DNA from: Phycisphaerae bacterium
GTDB taxonomy: Bacteria > Planctomycetota > Phycisphaerae > Phycisphaerales > UBA1924
Direction: 5' to 3'
Length of the DNA: 64,000 nucleotides
NCBI GenBank assembly: GCA_002706885.1
Contig: PAKY01000001.1
Coordinates: forward strand, 1-64,000
A model generated the notes under the pieces. That model worked only from the letters and a program-made list of their open reading frames with translations. It did no database searches and had not been told where the DNA came from. Shown here one piece after another: positions 16,908 through 25,237 of this stretch. Within the stretch, counting starts at the first letter, position 1. Each line of letters opens with the position of its first letter. Position numbers and translations under genes: made by a program.

Positions 16908-16931
16908 AAAAAATGCCCGCCAGAGGCGGGC
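16908..16931 (-). terminator. Rho-independent terminator of the gene at 16960-18579
   Basis: On the minus strand the stem GCCCGCC/GGCGGGC (16931-16925 with 16921-16915) with a three-base loop is followed by ATTTTTT (16914-16908), about 30 bases after the stop. Confidence 0.85.
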
Positions 16932-16959
16932 CACGAGGACTTTGCTCTGCGCGTTGTGA

Positions 16960-18579
16960 TTACGGGCAGCCGGCGCCAAATAGCTGCAAGAACACAATGT
17001 AATCCGAGTTGTCCCATGTGCCAAATGGGGCCGCAAGATCGGCCGCGGGGTCTTGAGCGCCGTAGAGCTGCAGGAATGCAACCGCGTCTGCGCCGTCCAA
17101 TTGGCCGAACGGCATACCGAGATCAGCCGCGCTACACGCGTACACGAAACTGAATACCCGCCCTCTTGCACAATCAATATTCGTCGTATCGGGATCGAAG
17201 TCAGGGTCAGCGACCAGAGCCCGACTGCCGTCAAGTGCGGCGGCATGAGGCGCAATAGCGCCGACATTAATTCCATCGATGCCTGATGACGAATCCCCTC
17301 CACCGAGCGACGCCATTCCCGTCACATGGCAGCTGGACATCGGGCTCCCGGAACAACTGTCAACCAGGTCGAAATCAGCAGGGCCGCCGCTTCCGGGCGT
17401 GTAATCGAATATCTGGTAGCCACCACTGCTACCGACTCGCCCCGCAAAGAGGATCCGGTCGTGCTCAATGTCGACGACATCAACCATTGAGGTATTGAAG
17501 TCTCCCGACGTAGCAGTTTGTCTATTCCAGGTACCGCCAAGTAGACCTTCATGGATGGCAAGACCGCCGCTTCCACTGCCGGACTGTCGACGAGCGAGAA
17601 CAATTGTGTTGCCGTCAAAGCCGACATCGCCCGAGTACCCACCAACCGTCAAACCTGTGCCCGTCGCCCCGGCAAACGATGTCTCCAGCACCCATTCGGG
17701 AATCATCCCGGCTGTGTCGAGTGAGTAAACACCTACCTCATCATCCCGAACGTCGTAAACAATGAGCGCCTCGTCCCCCGGGGTTCCATCGAGCTCAATT
17801 CTCCAATGATTGCTGCCCCCGAATGGGGTAGCCGTCTCGGCAATCGTCTGAACGTAAGTCCACGTATCGGACGTAGAACTAAACTGATACAAATGTACCG
17901 CGTTCACACGCGTATCGCTGATATCTCGATAGGAATCGGTCGCCGCGAGCCAGTCACCAGAAACCTTTACAGAGTAGCCGAACAGCTGATCCGGATTATA
18001 GGCAAGATCAAACTGAGGAGACACACCGTTCGGCTGCGAGATCACCTGTGGTTCACCAAGCCACTCGCCGTTGTCATGCCGGAAAACCAACAATTCTGAT
18101 TCATCTCGCTGATCGGCAGCCGCAATGCCAAACTCATCGATTACCCTTGCATAGTCTTGACTAAACCGACGAACGACGATGGTATCTTCCGACACATCGT
18201 TCGCGAGATAAAATATTCGATGAAAACGGCCATCAAAATCCGTTAACATGGCCTCCCCCGTCACGGACTCCACAATGTCCCAGAGGCCATTATCGAAGGC
18301 ATATACAAAAAATGAGCCGGTATAGATCGTAGACGGATCGGCACCATCATCTCGACTATAAGCAGCAACCGACACAACCGCCACGCCGTCTTCGGTCGAG
18401 ACGTGAGTTCCGAAACCTTGGTATATCTCACTCCCAGCAAATGAGCCGAGTATGGGGTTACACAGATCGCCACCCTGTCCACTAGGAAAGATCGGCGACA
18501 ATGATGTCGTTGTCGGAGACTGTCCAACGACGGTCCCAGTGACAGCCACAAGAAGGCACGCCGAAACAGAAATCCTCAT
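16960..18579 (-). CDS. Secreted repeat protein with GC-type dockerin-like tail, in an A+T-richer island
   Basis: A 539-residue exported protein. The ATG at 18579 follows GAGGAG by seven bases; the longer ORF start at 18630 adds a non-signal extension. The signal peptide spans residues 1-19 (MRISVSACLLVAVTGTVVG). The body has beta-propeller-like repeats (VYAFDNGLWDIVESV, VFRHDNGEWLGEPQVI, LYQFSSTSDTWTYVQ), a FG-GAP/Kelch-like pattern. The tail has two dockerin-like halves with unusual substitutions: DGADAV and DNSDYI replace DIADVV. Base composition differs from all neighbours; in 18121-18180 only 28 of 60 bases are G or C. This suggests recent acquisition or a distinct codon history. Confidence 0.85.
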   Translation of the reverse strand: MRISVSACLLVAVTGTVVGQSPTTTSLSPIFPSGQGGDLCNPILGSFAGSEIYQGFGTHVSTEDGVAVVSVAAYSRDDGADPSTIYTGSFFVYAFDNGLWDIVESVTGEAMLTDFDGRFHRIFYLANDVSEDTIVVRRFSQDYARVIDEFGIAAADQRDESELLVFRHDNGEWLGEPQVISQPNGVSPQFDLAYNPDQLFGYSVKVSGDWLAATDSYRDISDTRVNAVHLYQFSSTSDTWTYVQTIAETATPFGGSNHWRIELDGTPGDEALIVYDVRDDEVGVYSLDTAGMIPEWVLETSFAGATGTGLTVGGYSGDVGFDGNTIVLARRQSGSGSGGLAIHEGLLGGTWNRQTATSGDFNTSMVDVVDIEHDRILFAGRVGSSGGYQIFDYTPGSGGPADFDLVDSCSGSPMSSCHVTGMASLGGGDSSSGIDGINVGAIAPHAAALDGSRALVADPDFDPDTTNIDCARGRVFSFVYACSAADLGMPFGQLDGADAVAFLQLYGAQDPAADLAAPFGTWDNSDYIVFLQLFGAGCP

Positions 18580-18791
18580 TCGATGCTCCTCTTCGAGATT
18601 TTGCCCCATTAGCCATCTACGGCCCCCCACATTTTCTGTTCCACGGGATCGGATTCGCTAATGACAATTTCACATCATGCAAAATCAGCCGTCGCGAGGG
18701 CAAATCTGATAACATGTTGTGATGAGAGAAGTTGCGCCGACTTCATCGATCCGATTTGATTAGACAACAATAGGTCGGACCAGCGGCGATG

Positions 18792-20300
18792 CTACGTGGT
18801 CGCGCCTGCCCCCACCGCAAACCGCATATCCCCCGTCTCCTGATACGCGCGGTGGAGGTCGAAGCAGCGGGAGAGGTCGTGGCGGATGTGGCCGAGGGGG
18901 GCTTCTTCGAGGTAGCGGCGGAGGTAGTCGCGGTATTGCGGGTCGGCGCAGGTCTCGATGATCGTGTGGGCGCGTTCGACGGGGCCGAGGCCTCGGAGGT
19001 CGGCGAGGCCGTGCTCGGTGACGAGGGCCTGGATGGAGTGCTCGTTGTGGTCGACGTGGCTGCACATGGGCACGACGGTTGAGATCCGCCCGCCTTTGGC
19101 CGTGCTCGGGGCCATGAGGATCGAGAGGTAGCCGTGGCGGACGAAGTCGCCCGAGCCGCCGATGCCGTTCATGAGCTGCGTGCCGCAGACGTGGGTCGAG
19201 TTGGCGCAGCCGTAGATGTCCATCTCGAGGACGGTGTTGAGGGTGACGACGCCGAGGCGCCGAACGACGCCCGGGTTGTTGGAGATCTCCTGCGGGCGCA
19301 GGACGATGCGCGGGCCGAAGAAGTCCATGTTCTCGAAGACCTGGGCCATGCAGGCGTCGCTCAGGGTGAGCGCGCTGGTCGAGGCGCCGAGGAGCTTGCC
19401 GTTCTGCATGACGGCGATCTGCGCGTCCTGGAGGACCTCGGTGTACATCTCGAACTTGGGGATGTCGGGGTGCTCGCCGAGCGCGGCCATGACCGCGTTG
19501 GAGACGTTGCCGACACCTGCCTGAAGAGGAAGGAACTCGGCGGGGATATGGCCCGCGCGCATCTCGCCGACGAGGAACTTGACCACGTGAGCGGCGATCT
19601 TCGCGCTCGCGGGGTCTGGCGGGCTGAACGGAGGCACGCCGTCGGGCTCGCTCGTTCGCACGATGCCGACGATCTTCTGCGGGTTCACGGCGCAGAAGGG
19701 CGTGCCGATCTTGCTCATCGGCGAGTGGACGGGGATGGGGAGTCGGTGGGGCGGGGGACGGAGGCGGGCGATGTCGTGCATCTCCCAGAGGCGCGGTGAG
19801 TGGGCGTCGTTGAGCTCGACGACAATGCGTTTGGCCTTGTTCAGGATGCTCGGGGTGACGCCGACAGAAGTCGAGAGATAGATCCGCCCGTCGCTCGTGA
19901 CGTCGGTGGCTTCGACGACGGCGACGTCGAGCTCGCCCAGGAAGCCGTAGTCGAGCATCTGGGGGAGGTGGCTGAGGTGGATGTCGAGGAAGCTCGCTTC
20001 CTGCGTATTGATCTGCTTGCGCAGGGTCCTCGACGACTGGTAGGGAGCCCGCCAGGAGATGGCGCTGGCCTGGGCGAGGGCTTCGTCAAGGTCTTCGTTG
20101 GTGCTGGCGCCGGTGATGACGCGGATGCGGAAGGGGTCGCCGCGATCGTGGAGGGCGCGGGCTCGTTTCGCGAGGGCGCGGGGGACGGCCTTGCAGGAGC
20201 CGGCGGCGGTAAATCCGCTGAACCCGACGAATTGGCCGTCGTCGATCAGCTCGGCGGCCTCATCGGCCGTGAGCTCGGGGATCTTCGCGCTGGTCCGCAT
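18792..20300 (-). CDS. Acetyl-CoA hydrolase/succinyl-CoA:acetate CoA-transferase family protein
   Basis: A cytoplasmic enzyme of 502 residues that moves CoA between carboxylic acids (class I CoA-transferase). The GVGNVSNAV loop (about 262-270) and the probable catalytic Glu288 in FEMYTEVLQD match the acetate:succinate CoA-transferase/acetyl-CoA hydrolase subfamily (Cat1/AarC/Ach1 type). Later conserved blocks include NSTHVCGTQLMNGIGGSGDF. An AAGGAG ribosome binding site precedes the ATG. It lies 31 bases downstream of birA on the same strand and is probably cotranscribed with it. Hydrolase and transferase activity cannot be separated from the sequence alone. Confidence 0.92.
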   Translation of the reverse strand: MRTSAKIPELTADEAAELIDDGQFVGFSGFTAAGSCKAVPRALAKRARALHDRGDPFRIRVITGASTNEDLDEALAQASAISWRAPYQSSRTLRKQINTQEASFLDIHLSHLPQMLDYGFLGELDVAVVEATDVTSDGRIYLSTSVGVTPSILNKAKRIVVELNDAHSPRLWEMHDIARLRPPPHRLPIPVHSPMSKIGTPFCAVNPQKIVGIVRTSEPDGVPPFSPPDPASAKIAAHVVKFLVGEMRAGHIPAEFLPLQAGVGNVSNAVMAALGEHPDIPKFEMYTEVLQDAQIAVMQNGKLLGASTSALTLSDACMAQVFENMDFFGPRIVLRPQEISNNPGVVRRLGVVTLNTVLEMDIYGCANSTHVCGTQLMNGIGGSGDFVRHGYLSILMAPSTAKGGRISTVVPMCSHVDHNEHSIQALVTEHGLADLRGLGPVERAHTIIETCADPQYRDYLRRYLEEAPLGHIRHDLSRCFDLHRAYQETGDMRFAVGAGATT

Positions 20301-20331
20301 CTCTCACTCCTTCGCTCGCGGTCGCCACGGG

Positions 20332-21081
20332 TCATCGGACGACACCGTTCTCCGTGGCGCAGGCCCGGAGCGACACGGCGCCCGACATGACCGCGCGCTC
20401 GGCGCCGTCCACCTCGACGACCAGCGAGCCATCGGGGGCGACCCGGCGGACGCTGCCGACCTCGTCGGCGCGACCCTCGGCGCTGAGCGTGACCACCTGA
20501 TCGCGGTACGCGAGACGGTCGTTGATGGCATCGAGCCATGCATCGGACGGATCGGCGGCGTAGCTGTCGATCGTCTGCACGACCCGTTCGACGAGTCCGG
20601 TCGTGAACGTTTCGAGATCGACAGGTCGCTCGGCGAGGTCGGCAACGCTCGTCGCGGGAATGACCAACTCGCCCGCTGGAGGCGGATTGTTGACGTTGCC
20701 CCCAACGCCGATGACGAGCGGGCCCGCCACATCGCCCTTGTGCTCGCGCTCACAGAGGATGCCAGCGACCTTGGCGCCGCGGACAAGGACGTCGTTCGGC
20801 CACTTAATCAGGGCGGATTTCTCGGTTTCGGCCTCGATCGTCTCGGCGACCGCAAGTCCGGTCAGGAGCGGGACCTGCGACGTCGAGCCGCTGGCATGGA
20901 CGACGAGGGTCATCCAAACGCCGCCGAGGTCGGACGTCCATGTCCGACCACGCCGCCCGCGTCCGTGCGTCTGCGTATCGGCGGTCACCACGAAAGGCGG
21001 CTCCTGGCCCGAATCGACCATGCTCTTCGCGAGCTCGTTCGTGGAGGAGACCCGTACAAAGTGTGCGCGATGCATATTCAT
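20332..21081 (-). CDS. birA: Biotin--[acetyl-CoA-carboxylase] ligase, catalytic form
   Basis: Activates biotin to biotinyl-AMP and attaches it to the biotin carrier protein of acetyl-CoA carboxylase and related enzymes. The 249-residue protein contains only the catalytic and C-terminal SH3-like domains. The substrate loop GRGRRGRTW, the KWPNDV motif with its active lysine and GILCE are present. The N-terminal winged-helix repressor domain of E. coli BirA is absent, so it is not expected to regulate transcription. A TATAGT hexamer lies eight bases before the first ATG. The gene is divergent from rpmF-plsX-fabH, so lipid synthesis genes flank it on both sides. Confidence 0.93.
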   Translation of the reverse strand: MNMHRAHFVRVSSTNELAKSMVDSGQEPPFVVTADTQTHGRGRRGRTWTSDLGGVWMTLVVHASGSTSQVPLLTGLAVAETIEAETEKSALIKWPNDVLVRGAKVAGILCEREHKGDVAGPLVIGVGGNVNNPPPAGELVIPATSVADLAERPVDLETFTTGLVERVVQTIDSYAADPSDAWLDAINDRLAYRDQVVTLSAEGRADEVGSVRRVAPDGSLVVEVDGAERAVMSGAVSLRACATENGVVR

Positions 21082-21089
21082 GATAAAAG

Positions 21090-21095
21090 ACTATA
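21090..21095 (-). promoter_or_regulatory. -10 element (TATAGT) upstream of birA
   Basis: TATAGT ends eight bases before the birA ATG, so the transcript would have almost no leader. The region is unusually A+T-rich for this window. The -35 box is unclear. Confidence 0.4.
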
Positions 21096-21247
21096 TCATC
21101 CCTTTGTAATCAATTCTAGACTAACGGATCAATATCTGAGTAATTTGTCAGAATTCCCGTGGTTTGCCGGGAGGAGGCATGGCGTCTACAGTTCGGGCCG
21201 CGCTCGGCGCGACGGATATCAAAGCAACCGGATCGACGGAGAACGAC

Positions 21248-21442
21248 ATGCTTCCCGCCCAAAGGCAGAGCCACGGCCGCACCCGCCGCCGGCGTGCGCA
21301 CGACTCGATCACCGGCGCCAAGCCGACCATGTGCCCCTTGAGCGGCACGCCGAAGCTTCATCACCGCGCCTGCAAGGTGTCGGGTTACGTGCGTCCGGGT
21401 CTGCGGATCCGCGTGCCGAAGCTCGGAATCGGCGAGGACTGA
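21248..21442 (+). CDS. rpmF: 50S ribosomal protein L32
   Basis: A 64-residue basic protein. The N-terminal block RQSHGRTRRRRAHDSI matches the lysine/arginine-rich start of L32, followed by the short CPLSGTPKLHHRAC region and SGYVRPGLRI. The ATG at 21248 with CGGAGAAC upstream gives the expected length; longer readings begin with non-L32 sequence. The zinc ribbon is degenerate, with only single cysteines where zinc-type L32 has CxxC pairs. Its position directly before plsX and fabH is the classical rpmF-plsX-fabH arrangement and supports the call. Confidence 0.85.
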   Translation: MLPAQRQSHGRTRRRRAHDSITGAKPTMCPLSGTPKLHHRACKVSGYVRPGLRIRVPKLGIGED

Positions 21443-21560
21443 TCCCGCGTCGCCCGGGTCGCAGCGGCTCCAGGCTGACCGCGAACGGGCGCACACGTGA
21501 ATCGGCCCACCCGCTGACGTGGCTGTCGGTGGGCGGAGGCCGCGTGGAGGTGAGCGTTCG

Positions 21561-22589
21561 ATGCGCATCGGTGTAGACGTGATGGGAGGCGATCACGCCC
21601 CTGGGGAGATCCTCAAGGGTTGTGTCGCGGCCATGGACGTGCTCGCCGACGACGACACGCTTGTGCTCATCGGGCCCGAGTCGGTCATCCGCGAGCATCT
21701 CGACGAGCTTCGGGCCAAGGATCCGCGGCTCGAGATCGAGCACGCGCCGGACGTGATCGCGATGGACGATCATCAGCCCGCGAAGAGCGTGCGATCGATG
21801 CCCGATTCATCGATCGTGCGGATGGCGTTGCTTGGTTCGAAGAAGTCGGAGTCGGTGGAGCCGGGCAAGGGGTGCGACGTCGTCGTCTCCGCGGGCAACA
21901 CCGGGGCGTGCGTCACCGCGGCGATCATGCACATGAAGCGGCTGCCGGGCGTGCATCGTCCGGGCATCGGCGTGACGATCCCCGCGTTCCACGGGCCCGT
22001 GGTGCTGTGCGACGCGGGCGCGAACCCGGAGCCGAAGGGATCGCACCTCTGGCAGTACGGCGTGATGGCCGACGTGCTCGCGAAGCGGGTGCTGGGCATC
22101 GAGCGGCCGCGGGTCGCGCTGATGAACATCGGCTCGGAAGAGGCCAAGGGTTCTGACGTCGTCAAGGAAGCCCGTGATCTGCTGAAGGCGACGCCCGACC
22201 TGAACTACATCGGCTTCGTCGAGGGTCGGGACTTCTTCGCGGGCGCGGCGGACGTGATCATCACCGACGGCTTCGTGGGCAACACGGTGCTGAAGATGGC
22301 CGAGGGCATGGCGAAGAGCCTGTTCGCGGCGATCGCGCAGGAGATCTTCGAGACCGACCCCGAGCTCGCGATCAAGTTCGAGCCGGTCGTGAAGCAGATC
22401 TACGCGAAGAACGACTACCACGAGTACGGCGGGGCGCCGCTTCTCGGCGTCAACGGCTACATGACCATCGCCCACGGCTCGAGCGAGGCTCGAACGATCC
22501 GGGCGGCGATCCGGAACAGCCGGAACTTCGTCAGCCACAACGTCAACGAGCACATCCAGGAACGGCTTGAGGCGACGGCGGCGATCTGA
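21561..22589 (+). CDS. plsX: Phosphate acyltransferase PlsX
   Basis: Forms acyl-phosphate from acyl-ACP, the first step of phospholipid synthesis in the PlsX/PlsY route; peripheral on the inner membrane. The 342-residue protein starts at the ATG at 21561 (GGAGG ten bases upstream) with the family start MRIGVDVMGGDHAP. Conserved blocks include VVVSAGNTGA, RPGIGVTIP, CDAGANPEPK, EEAKGSD, NYIGFVEGRDFF, DGFVGNTVLK and APLLGVNGYMTIAHGSS. It follows rpmF by about 120 bases and precedes fabH, as in many bacteria. Confidence 0.96.
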   Translation: MRIGVDVMGGDHAPGEILKGCVAAMDVLADDDTLVLIGPESVIREHLDELRAKDPRLEIEHAPDVIAMDDHQPAKSVRSMPDSSIVRMALLGSKKSESVEPGKGCDVVVSAGNTGACVTAAIMHMKRLPGVHRPGIGVTIPAFHGPVVLCDAGANPEPKGSHLWQYGVMADVLAKRVLGIERPRVALMNIGSEEAKGSDVVKEARDLLKATPDLNYIGFVEGRDFFAGAADVIITDGFVGNTVLKMAEGMAKSLFAAIAQEIFETDPELAIKFEPVVKQIYAKNDYHEYGGAPLLGVNGYMTIAHGSSEARTIRAAIRNSRNFVSHNVNEHIQERLEATAAI

Positions 22590-22740
22590 GCCCGATTCGG
22601 TCGTCATTCGCAGGCATTCGGACCGGTCGTTGACGCCAGGTTCTCGCGACGGTCGCGCCGAACCTGACCGAACGCGACAGGCCCTACAGTCATCCGTCTT
22701 CGCGGCCGCACGGTGGCACGCGTGATCGGAGGCGATCCCC

Positions 22741-23781
22741 TTGACCAGCTCCACCTCAATGGGCCCGTTCGGCGTCACCATCGCCGCGACGGGCCGCTAC
22801 GTTCCCGAACGGGTCCTCTCGAACGCGGACCTCGAGAAGATGATGGATACCTCGGACGAATGGATCGTCCAGCGGACCGGTATCCGTGAGCGCCGGATCG
22901 CGTCCGAGGGCGAGAGCGTCTCGACGATGGCTGCGGAGGCGGTCGCGAACGCGCTTCGGAACGCGGGGCTCACCGCAGCTGACCTCGACATGCTCGTGCT
23001 GGCGACGGTGGGCGCGGAGATGGGGTGCCCATCGGCCTCGTGCCTGGTGCTCGATCACCTCGACAAGCGGCACGGGCTCGGGCGCGGGACGGGCGGGGCG
23101 TTCGACCTGACGGCCGCTTGCAGCGGGTTCGTTTACGGGCTGAACATCGCGCACGAGCTTGTCCGTGGCGGGGCGTACGGGACGGTCGCGGTGATCGGCG
23201 CCGAGCACCTGACCGCGACGCAGGAGTACACGACGCGCGGGCGTGGGACGGCGATCCTCTTCGGCGACGGCGGCGGGAGCGTGATCCTCAGGCGGAGCGA
23301 TGATGCGTCCAAGGGCATCCTCGCCCAGACGATGCATGCGGATGGCTCGCGGTGGCAGGATCTGTACATTCCCGAGGAAGAGCCGCGGGACTTCCCGGGC
23401 AAGCGGCGCGAGCCCGGCGACGAGCTTCCGGTGAGCATCATGCGGATGAACGGGCGGGGCGTTTTCCGGTTCGCCGTCGGCACGTTCGCGGACGTGATCG
23501 CGCAGACGCTTGAGAAGGCGAAGATCTCAGCGGACGAGGTCGACCACTTCGTGTGTCACCAGTCGAACGTTCGGATCCTCGACGCGGCCCGAGAGCGGTT
23601 CGGGATTCCGCCCGAGAAGATGGCGGTGAACATCGATCGCATCGGAAACACGTCGGCCGCGAGCGTGCCGATCCTCTTCGATGAACTGACGGCGGCGGGG
23701 AAGGTCCGGGAGGGCCAGAAGGTCATGTTCGTCGCGTTCGGTGGCGGACTGACCTGGACCGCGAGCCTCTGGCAGTTGTAG
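22741..23781 (+). CDS. fabH: 3-oxoacyl-[acyl-carrier-protein] synthase III
   Basis: Condenses acetyl-CoA with malonyl-ACP to start fatty-acid synthesis, cytoplasmic. The 346-residue protein contains the thiolase-fold catalytic triad Cys127 (LTAACSGFVYG), His273 (VCHQSN) and Asn303 (IGNTSAAS); the 30-residue His-Asn spacing equals that of E. coli FabH. The start is a TTG at 22741 with GGAGG eight bases upstream; an in-frame ATG at 22759 is the alternative. It is the third gene of rpmF-plsX-fabH, while fabD and fabG lie 12 kb away on the other strand. The sequence just after the stop carries the short repeat AAGGCACGAAGGCAAC. Confidence 0.96.
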   Translation: MTSSTSMGPFGVTIAATGRYVPERVLSNADLEKMMDTSDEWIVQRTGIRERRIASEGESVSTMAAEAVANALRNAGLTAADLDMLVLATVGAEMGCPSASCLVLDHLDKRHGLGRGTGGAFDLTAACSGFVYGLNIAHELVRGGAYGTVAVIGAEHLTATQEYTTRGRGTAILFGDGGGSVILRRSDDASKGILAQTMHADGSRWQDLYIPEEEPRDFPGKRREPGDELPVSIMRMNGRGVFRFAVGTFADVIAQTLEKAKISADEVDHFVCHQSNVRILDAARERFGIPPEKMAVNIDRIGNTSAASVPILFDELTAAGKVREGQKVMFVAFGGGLTWTASLWQL

Positions 23782-23841
23782 GGGAAGGCACGAAGGCAAC
23801 GGGGGGGGGAGGCGAGCGATGGCCGCCTGCCTGCTTGCCGA

Positions 23842-23847
23842 TATGCT
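23842..23847 (+). promoter_or_regulatory. -10 element (TATGCT) before the LysA-like gene
   Basis: TATGCT ends nine bases before the GTG start at 23857 and there is no purine-rich ribosome binding site, which is consistent with a leaderless or nearly leaderless mRNA. Confidence 0.35.
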
Positions 23848-23856
23848 GGGCGCTGC

Positions 23857-25227
23857 GTGGAAGCTTTCGAATACAGGCAGGGCGATCTCTACTGCGAGAA
23901 CGTGCAGGCGATGGACATCGCCACGCGTTTCGGAACGCCGACGCTCGTCTACTCGGCGCACGCGCTGACGACGGCGGCCAAGCGGTACCACGACGCGTTC
24001 GGCGCCATTGGTGTCGGTGTCATGTTCAGCGTGAAGTCGTGTCCGACGATCGGCTGCCTGAGGCGAATCGCGAAGGCGGGGCTCGGGATGTGCGCGACGA
24101 GCGGCGCCGATCTCGAGCGGGCGTGGTTGAGCCGCGCTCCGATGACGAGCGTCATGCTCGCGGGCGTCGCAAAGACGGACGACGACATTCGCGCAGCGCT
24201 CGACGGGATCTACAGCCCGCTCTTCCAGGGCGGCGTGACGCTCGATGGGCGACCGCCCTACTACCGCGGACCGATCGGGTGGTTCATCGCGGAGAGCCAC
24301 GGCGAGATTGAGCGGATCGCTCGGGTGGCGAAGGGGCTACGGATCAACTGCCGGGTGGCGCTACGCGTGCGGCTTCCGAGCCTGGCGCCGCCGGTAGAGG
24401 GCTCGCGGGGTGTTGATTCGAAGTTTGGGATGCCCGCGGCGACGGCGCTCGACGCGTTCGATCGGTATCGGGATCTGCCGAACGTTTCCATATGCGGGCT
24501 GCACACGCATCTTGGCCCCGTCGCGACCACTCCCGAGCGGCACGCCGAGGCGGCGAAGGCGCTGAGCGAGCTCGCCCGCGAGGCGAAGGGATCCGGGCAT
24601 TCGATCGAGTTGATCGACCTCGGCGGCGGGTTCGCCCCGATCGGCGTGAGCGGGACGGCGCCGACCCCCGAGCGGTATGCGGAAGCGATCGAGCCGGCGG
24701 TGAAGTGGGCGATCGAGGAGGGCATCGGCGTGGTGGTCGAGCCTGGCTCGGCGATCGCGACCGCGGCGGCGACGCTGTTGGTGCGCGTGCTCGACGCCAA
24801 GCCCCTCGAGGACCGAGTGCTGCTCATCACCGACGGGGGGCTCAGCTCGTCGGACGCGAACCGACGGGCGGACGCGGTGCGGGTGGTGTGGCCCGCGAGC
24901 GTCGATCCCGGCAAGGAACCGCCGCGCGAGGATACAGAGCGGATCGACCCGCGCGGGATGCACTGGTACGACGTCACGGGGCCGACGGGCTGGGACGACG
25001 ACGCGATCGCGGGTGGGCGTTTGATGCCGCCGGTCGACGCGGGAGGCGTGCTCGCGGTGTTCAGCATGGGCGCGTCGCCGCAGCGTTCGCTCGCGTACGA
25101 CCACGCGACCTCGCTGCCCGCGGAGGTGATCGTGGACGGGCTGCGACCGACGCTGCTCCGGACGAAGCGCGACATGTGCGATCGGATCGCGGCGGAAGCC
25201 GTCGCGCTCGACACCTCGGTCGAATGA
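23857..25227 (+). CDS. Fold-type III PLP decarboxylase homolog (LysA-like) lacking the catalytic Cys motif
   Basis: A 456-residue cytoplasmic protein with an alanine racemase-type barrel and a C-terminal beta domain, like diaminopimelate/ornithine decarboxylases. The PLP lysine is Lys60 (MFSVKSCPT); the SADLERAW, GLHTHLGP, DLGGGFAP and VEPGSAI blocks match the family. The C-terminal GPxCExxD motif, which carries the catalytic Cys from the second subunit, reads GPTGWDDD here, and the following GAY motif reads GASPQR. Diaminopimelate decarboxylase activity is therefore doubtful. The start is GTG. A gene for a hydrolase-ATP-grasp fusion begins ten bases after the stop, so the two are probably cotranscribed. 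Confidence 0.82.
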   Translation: MEAFEYRQGDLYCENVQAMDIATRFGTPTLVYSAHALTTAAKRYHDAFGAIGVGVMFSVKSCPTIGCLRRIAKAGLGMCATSGADLERAWLSRAPMTSVMLAGVAKTDDDIRAALDGIYSPLFQGGVTLDGRPPYYRGPIGWFIAESHGEIERIARVAKGLRINCRVALRVRLPSLAPPVEGSRGVDSKFGMPAATALDAFDRYRDLPNVSICGLHTHLGPVATTPERHAEAAKALSELAREAKGSGHSIELIDLGGGFAPIGVSGTAPTPERYAEAIEPAVKWAIEEGIGVVVEPGSAIATAAATLLVRVLDAKPLEDRVLLITDGGLSSSDANRRADAVRVVWPASVDPGKEPPREDTERIDPRGMHWYDVTGPTGWDDDAIAGGRLMPPVDAGGVLAVFSMGASPQRSLAYDHATSLPAEVIVDGLRPTLLRTKRDMCDRIAAEAVALDTSVE

Positions 25228-25237
25228 TCGCTTCGGC

